Assembly: GCA_003551005.1 (NCBI GenBank)
Contig: PULR01000063.1
Location: forward strand, 1 to 64,000
From: Mollicutes bacterium
Lineage (GTDB): Bacteria; Bacillota_I; Bacilli_A; Izemoplasmatales; Izemoplasmataceae
Length of the DNA: 64,000 bases
Reading direction: 5' to 3'
In this document: positions 23,017 through 31,654 of the stretch, one piece after another
Layout of the letters: the number at the start of each line of letters is the position of its first letter
Position numbering within the stretch: the first letter of the stretch is position 1
Translations under genes and position numbers: made by a program
The notes under the pieces: generated by a model
What the model was told of the DNA's origin: nothing
What the model saw: only the letters and a program-made list of their open reading frames with translations
Databases searched by the model: none

Positions 23017-24979
23017 CAAACCAGCCGGTGATCTCATCAAGGCGCTTCATCCTCGCCTTCGGCTTGCCGCTGCGGGAGAGTTCATGGGTCTCGCCCTTGA
23101 ACCAGACCAGCCGGCTCGGCACGCCACGCTCCTTGAGGATGGCAAATAGCTGCTGCGCCTGTTCAATCGGACAGCGGTAATCCTGATCCGCGTGGATGAT
23201 CAGTGTCGGCGTGTCGATATTCTGCGCCTGCATCAAGGGGGATTGCTCGGCGAGCGCCTGCGCATCATGGATGGGATGACCGGCCGTCTGGTCGGCGGCG
23301 AACAGATAGCCGATGTCGCTCGTCCCGTGGAAGGAGCGCCAATCGGCGATCGACCGCTGGGTCGCCGCGGCCTTGAACATCCTCGTGCGGCCGAGCATCC
23401 AGTTGGTCATGAATCCGCCATAGGAGCCGCCGGTCACGAACAGTCGGTCCGCATCCACCCCGCGATATGTCTGTTTCACCTCGTCCACGAACGCCATCAG
23501 ATCCTCGTAGTCGATCGTGCCATAACGCCCGCGGATGTCGGCGAAGGCATCCCCCTTGCCATCGGAGCCGCGGGGGTTCGCGAACATGACCACATAACCC
23601 CGGCTCGCCCACAGCTGCATCTCGTGGTAGAAAATGCGGCCATAGACCGTCTTCGGTCCGCCGTGGATGTTGAGGATGGCCGGGTGCTTCGTCTTGGGGC
23701 TATAGTCCGCAGGAAGCAGCACAAAGCCTTTCACCGTGTGGTCCTCCCCTTCTACGACCAGCGGTCTTGGAGCCGCGACGTAATGACCGGCCAGCACTTC
23801 TTCGTTGAGAGCCGTCAGGCGCCGAAACGTATCCGTCTTCTCTTCCAGAGCGTAGATTTCCTGCAGGGACTGTCCCTGCATGCCGATGAGGATCCTGTGA
23901 TTGTCCGCCCGGACAAGTCCATCCACGGAACCATCCATCACGGTGTCGGTCTCGACACCGTTTTCAAGCGTGAACCGTTTGATTTCGGAGTGATCATCGA
24001 TGGTCGCGACGAAAAAATAGGCCCCTTCGTGCACGAACCCTGTCGGCGAGGGAAGCAGTCGGCAGTCGGTTCCGATGGTGTTGCTGGGATTTTCGCCAAA
24101 TCGTGTCGAAAGCTTCAACGCGCCATCCTCGACAAGGTAGAAATCCGGGTTCTCATTCAAGCCGTAGCGCCGCATATCCTTCGCGAGGGCGAGAATCCTG
24201 CCCTCGAGCTCGAAGAGACGCTCCACGCTGTATTCCATGCGGTCATACAGCGTGTAGCGGCGCCCGGAGGAGGCCTCGTAGGCATGAATCTGCGCATAGG
24301 GTGTACGAACGGTCTCGAGCGGACTGCCCGCGAAGTAGATAACCTCGCGGTCCTCGCTGAGGGCGAAGGTGCCGACGGCGAAATCCGGATTCTGCAACGG
24401 TGTGTAGCTGCCATCCGCCTCCCGGATGAGAAGCTGCTTGGGCGTCTCGTGGATGAACCCGGCGCCGTTCATGTAATAGGGCAGCCGTTCGATGGTCTCG
24501 TAGGCCTGCGCCTCCTCGAGCTGTTCAAGGTGGCGCTTGCGCGCCTCCTCCTCACCGGTGTAGAGGATGTGGTCCGAGGGCCTCAGCTGTGCACTCAGAA
24601 GCAGCCTTCCCCCTGGCAGGGACGCTTCAAGCTGCGCGGGGAAGGGGAGTGTGAAAGCGTGCTCGAGCGTCTTGTTTGGTATTCGATAGCGGTAGATGCT
24701 CTTGCGTTTTTGTTGCTTGAGCGCGTCGCGTTCCTGCTGGTTCTTCTGCAGATCCAGAAGCAGCGTCTCCTCATCCGTGAAGAGGAACGCCGAGTTTTCT
24801 TTCAGCGAGCGCAGACGTCTGACGCCCTGTTCGTCCCCGATGTAGAGATCGTGCGTGTAGGTGTTCGCTTTCCAATCCGCCTGCGAGGCGACGAAGGCAT
24901 AACGACTCCGTCCCGGCGAGGCCTGCAGCCGTCCGAGAAACCGCGTCCGCAGCAGTGTTTCATTCGTGATGGGTTCCAT
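22991..24979 (-). CDS. S9-family prolyl oligopeptidase-type peptidase
   Basis: 662 residues: an N-terminal beta-propeller-like region (~1-400) and a C-terminal alpha/beta-hydrolase domain. The catalytic triad is readable: Ser519 in GGSYGGFMTNWM, Asp598 in IIHADQD and His632 in GETHELSR. An LNIHGGPKTVYG oxyanion stretch precedes it. No signal peptide is seen, so it probably hydrolyses short peptides in the cytoplasm (acylaminoacyl-peptidase-like). It follows the GNAT gene by 44 bases and overlaps the UDG gene, forming a patatin-GNAT-S9-UDG unit. Confidence 0.92.
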   Translation of the reverse strand: MEPITNETLLRTRFLGRLQASPGRSRYAFVASQADWKANTYTHDLYIGDEQGVRRLRSLKENSAFLFTDEETLLLDLQKNQQERDALKQQKRKSIYRYRIPNKTLEHAFTLPFPAQLEASLPGGRLLLSAQLRPSDHILYTGEEEARKRHLEQLEEAQAYETIERLPYYMNGAGFIHETPKQLLIREADGSYTPLQNPDFAVGTFALSEDREVIYFAGSPLETVRTPYAQIHAYEASSGRRYTLYDRMEYSVERLFELEGRILALAKDMRRYGLNENPDFYLVEDGALKLSTRFGENPSNTIGTDCRLLPSPTGFVHEGAYFFVATIDDHSEIKRFTLENGVETDTVMDGSVDGLVRADNHRILIGMQGQSLQEIYALEEKTDTFRRLTALNEEVLAGHYVAAPRPLVVEGEDHTVKGFVLLPADYSPKTKHPAILNIHGGPKTVYGRIFYHEMQLWASRGYVVMFANPRGSDGKGDAFADIRGRYGTIDYEDLMAFVDEVKQTYRGVDADRLFVTGGSYGGFMTNWMLGRTRMFKAAATQRSIADWRSFHGTSDIGYLFAADQTAGHPIHDAQALAEQSPLMQAQNIDTPTLIIHADQDYRCPIEQAQQLFAILKERGVPSRLVWFKGETHELSRSGKPKARMKRLDEITGWFDAYAWEKS

Positions 24980-25023
24980 GGGTCACCTTCCTTATTATTC
25001 ATGGTCGCCCTGGGAGACTGTTC

Positions 25024-25539
25024 TCAGCCACCGAGGGTTAATGCGTATTTTCGTTCACGGGCTTTGCGACCGACATCTATTTCCCGTGTGATGCCGGTAT
25101 CGGAGAATCCCAGCGTCTCGTGGAACAATCGCGCGCCGGGCGCTTCTTCAAGAGCCCAGAGAATGACACGGGCGTACCCTTCCGCAGCCATCGCCTGCCG
25201 CGCCTTTTTGAAAAGCGCCTGCCCGAGACCCTCGCGCTGGTGGTTCGGCCGGATATAAAGCCGCCAAAGCTCACATGTCTTTTCGGTTTCGGCGGAATGG
25301 CGGGGGGCGCCGTAGGAGAGCAGCCCGGCCGCTTCGTCGTCGCTGAAGAGGATGAGTGTCGTCGGTTCTCCGGTTTCCAGCTCCTCGGCGAACCCTCTGC
25401 GCCGAGCTGGAAAAGACAGCCGGCTGCGCAGAAATTGTGCATCCACCACATCCTTGTAGGCTTCCTGGAGGGAGGCGGAATGCACAGCCGCCAGATCGTC
25501 CACATCGTCTTCACGTGCGGGGCGGATTATGACATCCAT
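25024..25539 (-). CDS. GNAT-family N-acetyltransferase
   Basis: 171 residues with the GNAT fold: IIRPAREDDVDDLAAVHSAS at the N-terminus, then LWRLYIRPNHQREGLGQALF containing the acetyl-CoA pyrophosphate loop (Q-x-x-G-x-G), and a C-terminal GARLFHETLGFSDTG. The acceptor is unknown. The start is supported by AAAGGAGACGATACC. It is co-transcribed with the patatin gene 14 bases upstream. Confidence 0.88.
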   Translation of the reverse strand: MDVIIRPAREDDVDDLAAVHSASLQEAYKDVVDAQFLRSRLSFPARRRGFAEELETGEPTTLILFSDDEAAGLLSYGAPRHSAETEKTCELWRLYIRPNHQREGLGQALFKKARQAMAAEGYARVILWALEEAPGARLFHETLGFSDTGITREIDVGRKARERKYALTLGG

Positions 25540-25553
25540 GGTATCGTCTCCTT

Positions 25554-26417
25554 TCAGCGCTCTTCAGACCCGCTGCCTTCCAAGTCCCTAGCAGCCGGCC
25601 GAGGGCTGTTGAGCCGGTAGAAGTAATACGTCGCGTCGTCGTAGCCGCATTCGTAGAGGTCCGCAAGGTGCTCAGCGTCGAAATCGAGCACGCGGCCGAG
25701 GGAGCCTTCGTGTTTGATCTCGTGAAAAACAACGCCCTCCGTCGCGAGCTTTTTCGGGTCGTAGAAAGGGTGGCGGTGCAGATGCACGATGAGAATCTCA
25801 TCACACCCGGCGTCGATCAGCGGGGGGATGGGCACGTTGTCGAAGACGCCGCCGTCATAATACTTGTGTTCATCCAGCGTGACCGGCGGGAAGAGCACCG
25901 GGATGGAAGCCGAAGCGATGAGCGCACGCAGCGCCGCTTCCCTGTCAAGATCGTGCAACGGCACGTAGAGGGCGTTCGATTCCTTGAGCACATAATGCCG
26001 ATAAGTCGCGCGGATCAAGTCCAGAAGGCCTTCATCCCTGCGCCCTCCCCGCGAGAGGGTGGCGTAGACCTCCCGCGCTTTCAAGCGATCATAATCGACG
26101 GCCTCGCGGAGAACCCGTTCATAGACCTCCATCGAATACACCCCCCGGTCCAGACGGAAACGCCGATACCACGGGGTTTCCTCCCGATCAACGGGGTTGC
26201 GGGGAAGATTATCCTCAGGGAGGCTGAACCACACATCCCGCAGCGCGGCGCCTCCGCGAGTGGCCAGCACGGCGGCGTTCGCGGCGCCGATCGAGGTGCC
26301 CGCGAAGGCGCGCGCCCGCGCGAGGATTCCAAGTTCCTCGAGCGCCACGGCGACACCCGCCTGATAGGCTCCGCGGGCGCCCCCGCCCGTGAAGCAGATC
26401 CCTAGCTTCTCTCCCAA
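25554..26417 (-). CDS. Patatin-like phospholipase
   Basis: 287 residues with the glycine-rich oxyanion loop GGGARGAYQAGVA near residue 11, the nucleophile elbow GTSIGAANAAVLA (catalytic Ser) and the Asp of YDGGVFDNVP that completes the Ser-Asp dyad. It resembles bacterial RssA/YlbK-type patatins that hydrolyse lipid acyl esters. The start is a TTG with a strong AGGAGG seven bases upstream. It is the first gene of the four-gene unit ending with the UDG gene. Confidence 0.9.
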   Translation of the reverse strand: MGEKLGICFTGGGARGAYQAGVAVALEELGILARARAFAGTSIGAANAAVLATRGGAALRDVWFSLPEDNLPRNPVDREETPWYRRFRLDRGVYSMEVYERVLREAVDYDRLKAREVYATLSRGGRRDEGLLDLIRATYRHYVLKESNALYVPLHDLDREAALRALIASASIPVLFPPVTLDEHKYYDGGVFDNVPIPPLIDAGCDEILIVHLHRHPFYDPKKLATEGVVFHEIKHEGSLGRVLDFDAEHLADLYECGYDDATYYFYRLNSPRPAARDLEGSGSEER

Positions 26418-26523
26418 GGGCCGACCTCCTATGACATGCGTAAGTAATCCTTATTGTATCATGGACGGATGGGTCTCTCATCCTAAGTTCGACAAATCCT
26501 GTGCACACAAGCAGACGTCCGCT

Positions 26524-27852
26524 TCAATCCGCCACGCGTTTGCCGACCCACTGGCGCCGGAGCCAGCGCTGGAAGACCAGCGCCCCCCGGACGCATTCAT
26601 CGGCCGCCAGACCGGCCACAACGCCGAGCAGTCCATAGCCGAGTTCCAGCCCGAAGAGATAGGATACACCCACGCCGGCCCCGAGCATGCTGAAGATGGC
26701 GATAACGACGGGATAGACCACATCCCCGCTGGCGCGCAGCGCCTGGATGACGACCAGATTCGACAATCGGCCGAATTCAAGGACGATTACGATCGCCATG
26801 GCCTGCCGGCCCAGGGTCAGGATTTCCGGATTGTCTGTGAAGATGCCGAGGATGGTCTGCGCCTGCCAGAACATGAATGTGGCGATGCTGATGACGATCA
26901 CGATGGCGATCTTCAGTGTGCGGAGCGTGCGACGGTAGGCGCCGTGGTAATCGTGCGCGCCCACATGCCATCCCACGATGATCTTATTGCCCTGGGCGAC
27001 GGCGAGGGCGAAGACGAGGACGGGCATCATCATGTTGTGGATGTACTCGTGTGTCGTCAGTGCCAGCGTGCCGATGGTGTTGAGAAAACCCAGCAGAATA
27101 ACCTGCGTAAAATGGTAGACGAATTGTTCGAAGGCGCTGGGGATGCCGATGCGGAAAATCTTCGCGAAATGGTGCTTGAGCGGCGCGAGCCGCAGGAAGA
27201 ACGGATGGACACCCAGCTTCCGGTACAACAACGCCAACGTGACAATCAAGCCAACACCCTTGCTGGTCGTCGAAGCGATCGCCGCGCCCGTGACGCCCAG
27301 TTCCGGCGCGAAAGCGAAACCAAAGATCAAGAAGCCATTCAGGATGACATTCAGGATGTTTGAAAACCCGACGATAATCATCACGATCTTGGTCCGTCCG
27401 AAGCTCTTGAAACCAGCCCCCGCAGCTTGTGTCAGGGCGATGAAGAGCAACCCGATGGCCCGGATCCTCAGATAAATGAGCGAATCATCGAAAATGACCG
27501 CTTCGGTGCGGATCAGACCCAGCAGCGTATAGGCGAAAAGCTGCAACGAGACCAGAAGGATGAAGGCGAGCAGGGCGTTGGACAGCAGTCCGGTCTTGAT
27601 GGCGTGTTTCGCTTCCTGGCGTTGTTCGGCGCCGAGATATTGCGAGACAACCACTCCGACCCCGATCGCGACCACGTTGAGCAGGACCGTGAAGAGGGTC
27701 ATCAGCCGCCGGCCGTTCGCCACCGCAGCGACCGCAAGATCGTCGTATTGAGAAAGCATGAACGTATCCGCCACGCCGATGAGCATGATGAACAGCAGCT
27801 CGATGTAGATCGGCCAGGCCAGTTTGAACAGATTCGTCTTCCCGGGTTGCAT
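26524..27852 (-). CDS. MATE-family efflux transporter
   Basis: 442 residues, twelve helices in two repeats, with MATE features FKLAWPIYIELLFIMLIGVADTFML at the N-terminus (shown in part), VVSQYLGAEQRQEAKHAI, and in the second half a matching VAQGNKIIVGWHVGAHDYHGA. It is a Na+- or H+-driven drug/toxin exporter; the substrate is unknown. The ATG at 27852 is preferred because AAAGG stands eight bases upstream; a GTG three codons earlier is the alternative. Confidence 0.9.
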   Translation of the reverse strand: MQPGKTNLFKLAWPIYIELLFIMLIGVADTFMLSQYDDLAVAAVANGRRLMTLFTVLLNVVAIGVGVVVSQYLGAEQRQEAKHAIKTGLLSNALLAFILLVSLQLFAYTLLGLIRTEAVIFDDSLIYLRIRAIGLLFIALTQAAGAGFKSFGRTKIVMIIVGFSNILNVILNGFLIFGFAFAPELGVTGAAIASTTSKGVGLIVTLALLYRKLGVHPFFLRLAPLKHHFAKIFRIGIPSAFEQFVYHFTQVILLGFLNTIGTLALTTHEYIHNMMMPVLVFALAVAQGNKIIVGWHVGAHDYHGAYRRTLRTLKIAIVIVISIATFMFWQAQTILGIFTDNPEILTLGRQAMAIVIVLEFGRLSNLVVIQALRASGDVVYPVVIAIFSMLGAGVGVSYLFGLELGYGLLGVVAGLAADECVRGALVFQRWLRRQWVGKRVAD

Positions 27853-27950
27853 GGCAATCACCTTTCTTCAAACGCCACCATTCTAACACATCTCTCTTTC
27901 CCGCTGCACAGGTCGCACAGAAACCAAAGCTTGTCTGCCTTATTTGCATG

Positions 27951-27977
27951 AAAAAAGCCCGCGGACAGGCCGCGGGC
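27951..27977 (-). terminator. Terminator of the arsR operon
   Basis: GCCCGCGG (27957-27964) pairs with CCGCGGGC (27970-27977); the minus-strand transcript then reads six Ts. It lies just after the thioredoxin-like gene. Confidence 0.88.
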
Positions 27978-27986
27978 AGGTTATCT

Positions 27987-28220
27987 TTACTCTGAGAGCA
28001 GTTTCACGATGTCGCGAGCGGAAGGAATCTTTCCGGAGACTCTGACTTCACCATCGACCACGAGCGCGGGAGTCTGCAGGATGTTATATTCACTGATGGC
28101 GGCGATATCCTCGACTTTCTCGATGTCCGCTTCAAGGCCCAGCTTCTCAACAGCCTGTCGTGTGTGCTGTTCAAGCAGCCGGCACTTCTTGCATCCGGTT
28201 CCAAGAATCTTCAGTTCCAT
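27987..28220 (-). CDS. Small thioredoxin-fold protein (redox-active disulfide, MTH895-type)
   Basis: 77 residues from the ATG at 28220 (preceded by GAGGAGGTGAATACG). The redox motif is GTGCKKCRLLEQ, a CxxC disulfide, followed by TPALVVDGEV with the conserved cis-Pro. Proteins of this family are often encoded beside DUF318 permeases. It is the last gene of the arsR-permease operon and could reduce a metalloid substrate or the permease's cysteines; this function is inferred from context. Confidence 0.88.
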   Translation of the reverse strand: MELKILGTGCKKCRLLEQHTRQAVEKLGLEADIEKVEDIAAISEYNILQTPALVVDGEVRVSGKIPSARDIVKLLSE

Positions 28221-28254
28221 CGTATTCACCTCCTCAGCATTTCGTTTATAGCCA

Positions 28255-29334
28255 TCAACCATAAAACCACAACCCTCCGATGAGACCGACAACGCCGGAG
28301 AACAGAATGACAAGCAAGAAATACGTTGCTGATCGGCGGAATCCAAGGACCTTCCCGATGACGATCATGTTCGGCAGGCTGAGGGAGGGTCCGGCCAGCA
28401 GCAACGCTGTGGCCGGTCCAAGATGCATGCCGCTATCGAGGAACGCACGGACAATCGGGACTTCGGTGAGCGTCGCAAAATACATGAAGGCGCCGAATGC
28501 GCTCGCCAGCAAGTTCTGCGGATAGGTGTTCGCACCGACCAGCGGCACGAGGATCTCTTCCGTCAGGAAATAACCGATGATGCCCGCGATGAAAATACCA
28601 ATCACGAAAAGCGGGATGATCCGTCTGGCAAGGTCGAGCGTCGCCCGTCCCCATGCCAGCATTTCCTGTCTGTCGAAGAATAATGCCAGCTCGAGAATCA
28701 GCAGCGCACCGAGCACGCCGGTTACGGCAAGGGTCACATACTGCCCGACCAGCATGCCGATCAGCGTCAGGAAAAACAACCCGGTCTGCCATGAAGCGCG
28801 GGAGGTTTCCGCACGTCCGCCGGCGGCGAAGAGCTGTTCATTCGCGTCTATCGTCTCGCGTCGATGCCAGATGAAGAACATGGCGAGGCCAATGACAAGC
28901 GCCAGCGCGATCGCACCCACGACCCGGACCAGGCCGACGGCCAGCCCGAAGAACGAAAAGGTGAGGATGATCGCCAGCACGTTCACAGCCGGACCCGAAA
29001 ACAAAAAGGCCGTCGCCGGTCCGATGCCGGCGCCTTTCTTGCGGATCGAGGCAAACATCGGCAGCACTGAACACGAACACACCGCCAGCACCGCGCCGCT
29101 TACGGAAGCAACAAGAAAAGAGAGCCGCTTATCGGTCTTCGGTCCAAAGAACCGCAGGATGGCTTCTTTTGTCAGCAACGCCACGATCGCCCCGGACAGT
29201 GCGAAAGCAATGGTGAGCGACAACACACGTCCGAAGAAGAAACCGATCTCCCGTTCTTCTCCGAGGAAATAATCCAACAAGCCATCGATGCCCTCAAGCA
29301 CGACATCGGCAAATGTATGCAAAATATCTATCAT
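28255..29334 (-). CDS. DUF318/ArsP-family permease
   Basis: 359 residues from the ATG at 29334 (AAGGATGATTTC upstream). It has about ten helices in two halves. The first half includes LAVCSCSVLPMFASIRKKGAG, with the CxC and following Ser/Leu that mark the ArsP/DUF318 (COG0701) family; GPATAFLFSGPAVNVLAI and GPATALLLAGPSLSLPNM are the paired internal repeats. Campylobacter ArsP exports trivalent methylated arsenicals through related cysteines. With an ArsR repressor upstream and a thioredoxin-like protein downstream, metalloid efflux is the best guess. Confidence 0.88.
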   Translation of the reverse strand: MIDILHTFADVVLEGIDGLLDYFLGEEREIGFFFGRVLSLTIAFALSGAIVALLTKEAILRFFGPKTDKRLSFLVASVSGAVLAVCSCSVLPMFASIRKKGAGIGPATAFLFSGPAVNVLAIILTFSFFGLAVGLVRVVGAIALALVIGLAMFFIWHRRETIDANEQLFAAGGRAETSRASWQTGLFFLTLIGMLVGQYVTLAVTGVLGALLILELALFFDRQEMLAWGRATLDLARRIIPLFVIGIFIAGIIGYFLTEEILVPLVGANTYPQNLLASAFGAFMYFATLTEVPIVRAFLDSGMHLGPATALLLAGPSLSLPNMIVIGKVLGFRRSATYFLLVILFSGVVGLIGGLWFYG

Positions 29335-29356
29335 GAAATCATCCTTCTTTTGAACA

Positions 29357-29704
29357 TCAGCGATACTCTCGACGATAAATGTCCCGGAGTTCCTCACGGT
29401 CGGCCATACGACTATGGTCGGCGGCTATCTGCGGGTCTTCAGAGAGCCTTTCGGCTGTCGCGTCCACGAGCTGTGCGACGAACGCATCGTCGGTGAGGGA
29501 ATACGTCACGAACTTCGCATCCCGGTTGATGCGCACCAGATTAGCGTCCCGAAGTTTCCCCAGATGTCTCGAGACCGTTGGCTGTGGAAGATTCAGCACG
29601 ACGACGAGTTCACACACGCAGAGCGCTCGTCGCTTCAGCACAAGCGCAATCCTTAACCGGGTCGGATCGGCGAGCGCTTTATAGATATTCATGACTGACT
29701 CCAT
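29357..29704 (-). CDS. arsR: ArsR-family metalloregulator
   Basis: 115 residues, a winged-helix ArsR/SmtB repressor. The metal-sensing helix reads RRALCVCELVVVLNLPQPTVSRHLGK (shown here in one stretch only for its CVCEL thiols), equivalent to the ELCVCDL arsenic(III) site of classical ArsR. The YSLTDD wing follows. The ATG at 29704 follows GAGGAGTCTGACG. It heads the three-gene operon and its promoter carries a perfect inverted repeat, so autorepression released by As(III) or a related metalloid is expected. Confidence 0.88.
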   Translation of the reverse strand: MESVMNIYKALADPTRLRIALVLKRRALCVCELVVVLNLPQPTVSRHLGKLRDANLVRINRDAKFVTYSLTDDAFVAQLVDATAERLSEDPQIAADHSRMADREELRDIYRREYR

Positions 29705-29722
29705 CGTCAGACTCCTCTCATA

Positions 29723-29757
29723 TTCTGTTATCCGAATACGTGTATATCATAACAGAA
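29723..29757 (-). promoter_or_regulatory. arsR promoter with 9-bp inverted-repeat operator
   Basis: TTCTGTTAT (29723-29731) and ATAACAGAA (29749-29757) form a perfect 9-bp inverted repeat with a 17-base spacer. On the minus strand a TTGCGT hexamer, a 17-base spacer and TATGAT make a good promoter whose -10 lies at the promoter-proximal arm. Binding of an ArsR dimer here would block RNA polymerase. Confidence 0.75.
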
Positions 29758-29785
29758 GCGCCCTGAGGACGCAATGCATACTATT

Positions 29786-29812
29786 AAAAAAGACGCAGGT
29801 CACTGCGTCTTT
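29786..29812 (-). terminator. Terminator of the small membrane-protein gene
   Basis: AAAGACGCAG (29789-29798) pairs with CTGCGTCTTT (29803-29812) around a 4-base loop. T-run on the minus strand follows. It separates this gene from the arsR promoter. Confidence 0.8.
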
Positions 29813-29831
29813 CCACGAGAGTCTTTACCGG

Positions 29832-30296
29832 TCATGCACTTACATACAAGAGCAGGCTGATGAGGGCGCCGACCACGCTAGCCCCGGATGCGGCGTAGAT
29901 GCCTTCGAGACGTTCCCAGGCTACAGAAAGCATGTTTTCCGATCCGGCGATGGTATAGGCGATCTCGATGTTCTCCGGCAGCCGGAACAACAGAATCGCA
30001 CCGACGACAAAAGCCGCGAAGGAGAGAATCGACAGCCGGCTTGAATACAGCGCCGCCGCCCCGCCGATCAGCGGCAGGCCGAAGGCGATCAGGGCGTAGA
30101 GCGAAAACGGCAGTTCGGCGCTGGCGACCGACCCGAGATCGAAGATTTCAACATCGACGATCTCACCACCAAGAAGCACTTCGTAGCCGGCGAAGGAGAG
30201 TCCTTCGTACTCGAGTGCGGGAAGCAGCATCAACAGCGCCACAATAATTCCCACGGCGAACAGCAACCGTCTTAGGGTTCGAGGCAAGAGTTTCAT
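29832..30296 (-). CDS. Hypothetical four-helix membrane protein
   Basis: 154 residues from the ATG at 30296 (AAGGGATACG upstream). A basic N-terminus (MKLLPRTLRR) precedes a first helix, then an acidic outside loop (GEIVDVEIFDLG), two closely spaced helices, and a final helix near the C-terminus (VVGALISLLL). No family recognised. It is followed by its own terminator and stands alone. Confidence 0.6.
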   Translation of the reverse strand: MKLLPRTLRRLLFAVGIIVALLMLLPALEYEGLSFAGYEVLLGGEIVDVEIFDLGSVASAELPFSLYALIAFGLPLIGGAAALYSSRLSILSFAAFVVGAILLFRLPENIEIAYTIAGSENMLSVAWERLEGIYAASGASVVGALISLLLYVSA

Positions 30297-30354
30297 CGTA
30301 TCCCTTCTTTCTTCAAACATCTCCATGATAACAGGTGTCCCTTCGATTGTCGCT

Positions 30355-31308
30355 TCATGCGCTGTATTTCAGGCGTCCCGCCTGCCTCAGCGTGTCACCG
30401 TCAAGGTTTACCAGCCCTTGCGCAAGCGCGTATTCAACCACTTCACGGAATTCTTCCGGGGTGATGCCGCGGGCGATTTCCGGGTATCCTTTCAAACCGA
30501 AGGGCGGACGGTACTGAGCCATGAGGTTGACGTAGGTATCCCGAGTGAGGGTGGAAGCGACCCAGTCGATGAACGCCTTCGCATCTTCGATTCCTTCGGG
30601 CATGATCAGATGCCGGAGCATCAACCCTCGCAGAGCGGTGCCCCTTTCATCGCACTGCAGGATGCCGACCTGCCGGTGCATGGTCTCGACGGCTGCTTTG
30701 GCGACGTCAGGGTAGTGCTTGGCACCGCCGCCGCTGTAGCGCTTTGCGCGAGCGCTATCGAGGTGCTTGACGTCGGCGAGGTAGATATCGACGATTCCTT
30801 CAAGCAGCTTTAATATAGCCGGGCTTTCATAGGCGGAGGTGTTGTAGACGAGGGGCAGGCGGAAACCTGACTTGATGGCCGTTCTGAGGGCGGCAAGGAT
30901 GTCGGGGAGGAAATGGGCCGGTGTGACGAGGTTGACATTCGCGCAGCCTCTTTTCTGCAGCGCAAGCATCATTTCCGCGAGCTCGAAGCTGCTGGTTCTC
31001 CGTCCGCGTCCTTCGTGCGCGATGTCGGCGTTCTGGCAGAACACGCAGCGAAGATTGCAATGGGAAAAGAAGATCGTTCCGGACCCTTTTCTGCCGAGGA
31101 GAGGTTCTTCTTCTCCCGGATGGGGGCCATAGCTGGCGACGACGGCTTTAGCAGGCGCGCCGCAGAAACCGACCTCCCCCTCCCTGCGGTCGACGAGACA
31201 CTCCCGCGGACAAAGCCGGCAGTCTGAGTAATGGTAATCGGCCGCAGTGATGCGCCTGTCAAGCTCGCCGCTATGGAAAAGCGGGAGATAAGCCGGTTCG
31301 TGCTTCAT
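30355..31308 (-). CDS. Radical SAM protein, PFL-activase-like (COG1313 type)
   Basis: 317 residues. An N-terminal Cys cluster (CRLCPRECLVDR and EVGFCGAP) precedes GTIFFSHCNLRCVFCQNADI, which holds the CxxxCxxC motif binding the radical SAM 4Fe-4S cluster. Later motifs include NLVTPAHFLPDIL and PLVYNTSAYES. The protein is related to, but distinct from, the AmmeMemoRadiSam enzyme at 8619-9488. No glycyl radical enzyme is encoded nearby, so an activase role is not supported by context. Confidence 0.88.
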   Translation of the reverse strand: MKHEPAYLPLFHSGELDRRITAADYHYSDCRLCPRECLVDRREGEVGFCGAPAKAVVASYGPHPGEEEPLLGRKGSGTIFFSHCNLRCVFCQNADIAHEGRGRRTSSFELAEMMLALQKRGCANVNLVTPAHFLPDILAALRTAIKSGFRLPLVYNTSAYESPAILKLLEGIVDIYLADVKHLDSARAKRYSGGGAKHYPDVAKAAVETMHRQVGILQCDERGTALRGLMLRHLIMPEGIEDAKAFIDWVASTLTRDTYVNLMAQYRPPFGLKGYPEIARGITPEEFREVVEYALAQGLVNLDGDTLRQAGRLKYSA

Positions 31309-31654
31309 TGGGCTTCACCTCTTGTGTGGGTCAGGAAAGGTTCTTAAAAACAATGTCCGCGCCCCCGGTGATGAATAGCACGACATGAAGATGAGAAACA
31401 TCCTCATATTAGCTAGTATAACACACCAACGTCCTGCAGGAGTTTTCGGTCGGATGAGGGCGTGTAGACGCTCCTTCTCCCCGAAAGACAAAACTAAACT
31501 GCTGTAGTCCCCGTCAGGTTGCCGCGCGGCTATTCACCACGGCTGTGGTCTCGAAACTATTGCACATGCATTTACATCCCCCTTTCAGATGAACTAAAAT
31601 AAACCCAGACTACGAAGACTGACCCAAACTATCCTAACCAGGGGGAATATTCGT
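31309..31654. other. 346-base intergenic region
   Basis: No open frame of note. It separates two divergently transcribed genes. A GATGAGAAACATCCTCAT hairpin-like stretch near 31395-31412 and TAGTATAACA near 31415 are the only structured or promoter-like pieces seen; neither is convincing. Confidence 0.4.

Noticed and set aside
23192-25258. 688-residue plus-strand open frame
   Set aside because: It lies antisense to the S9 peptidase, whose catalytic motifs are clear. The plus-strand translation has no recognisable domain and arises from GC-biased codons.
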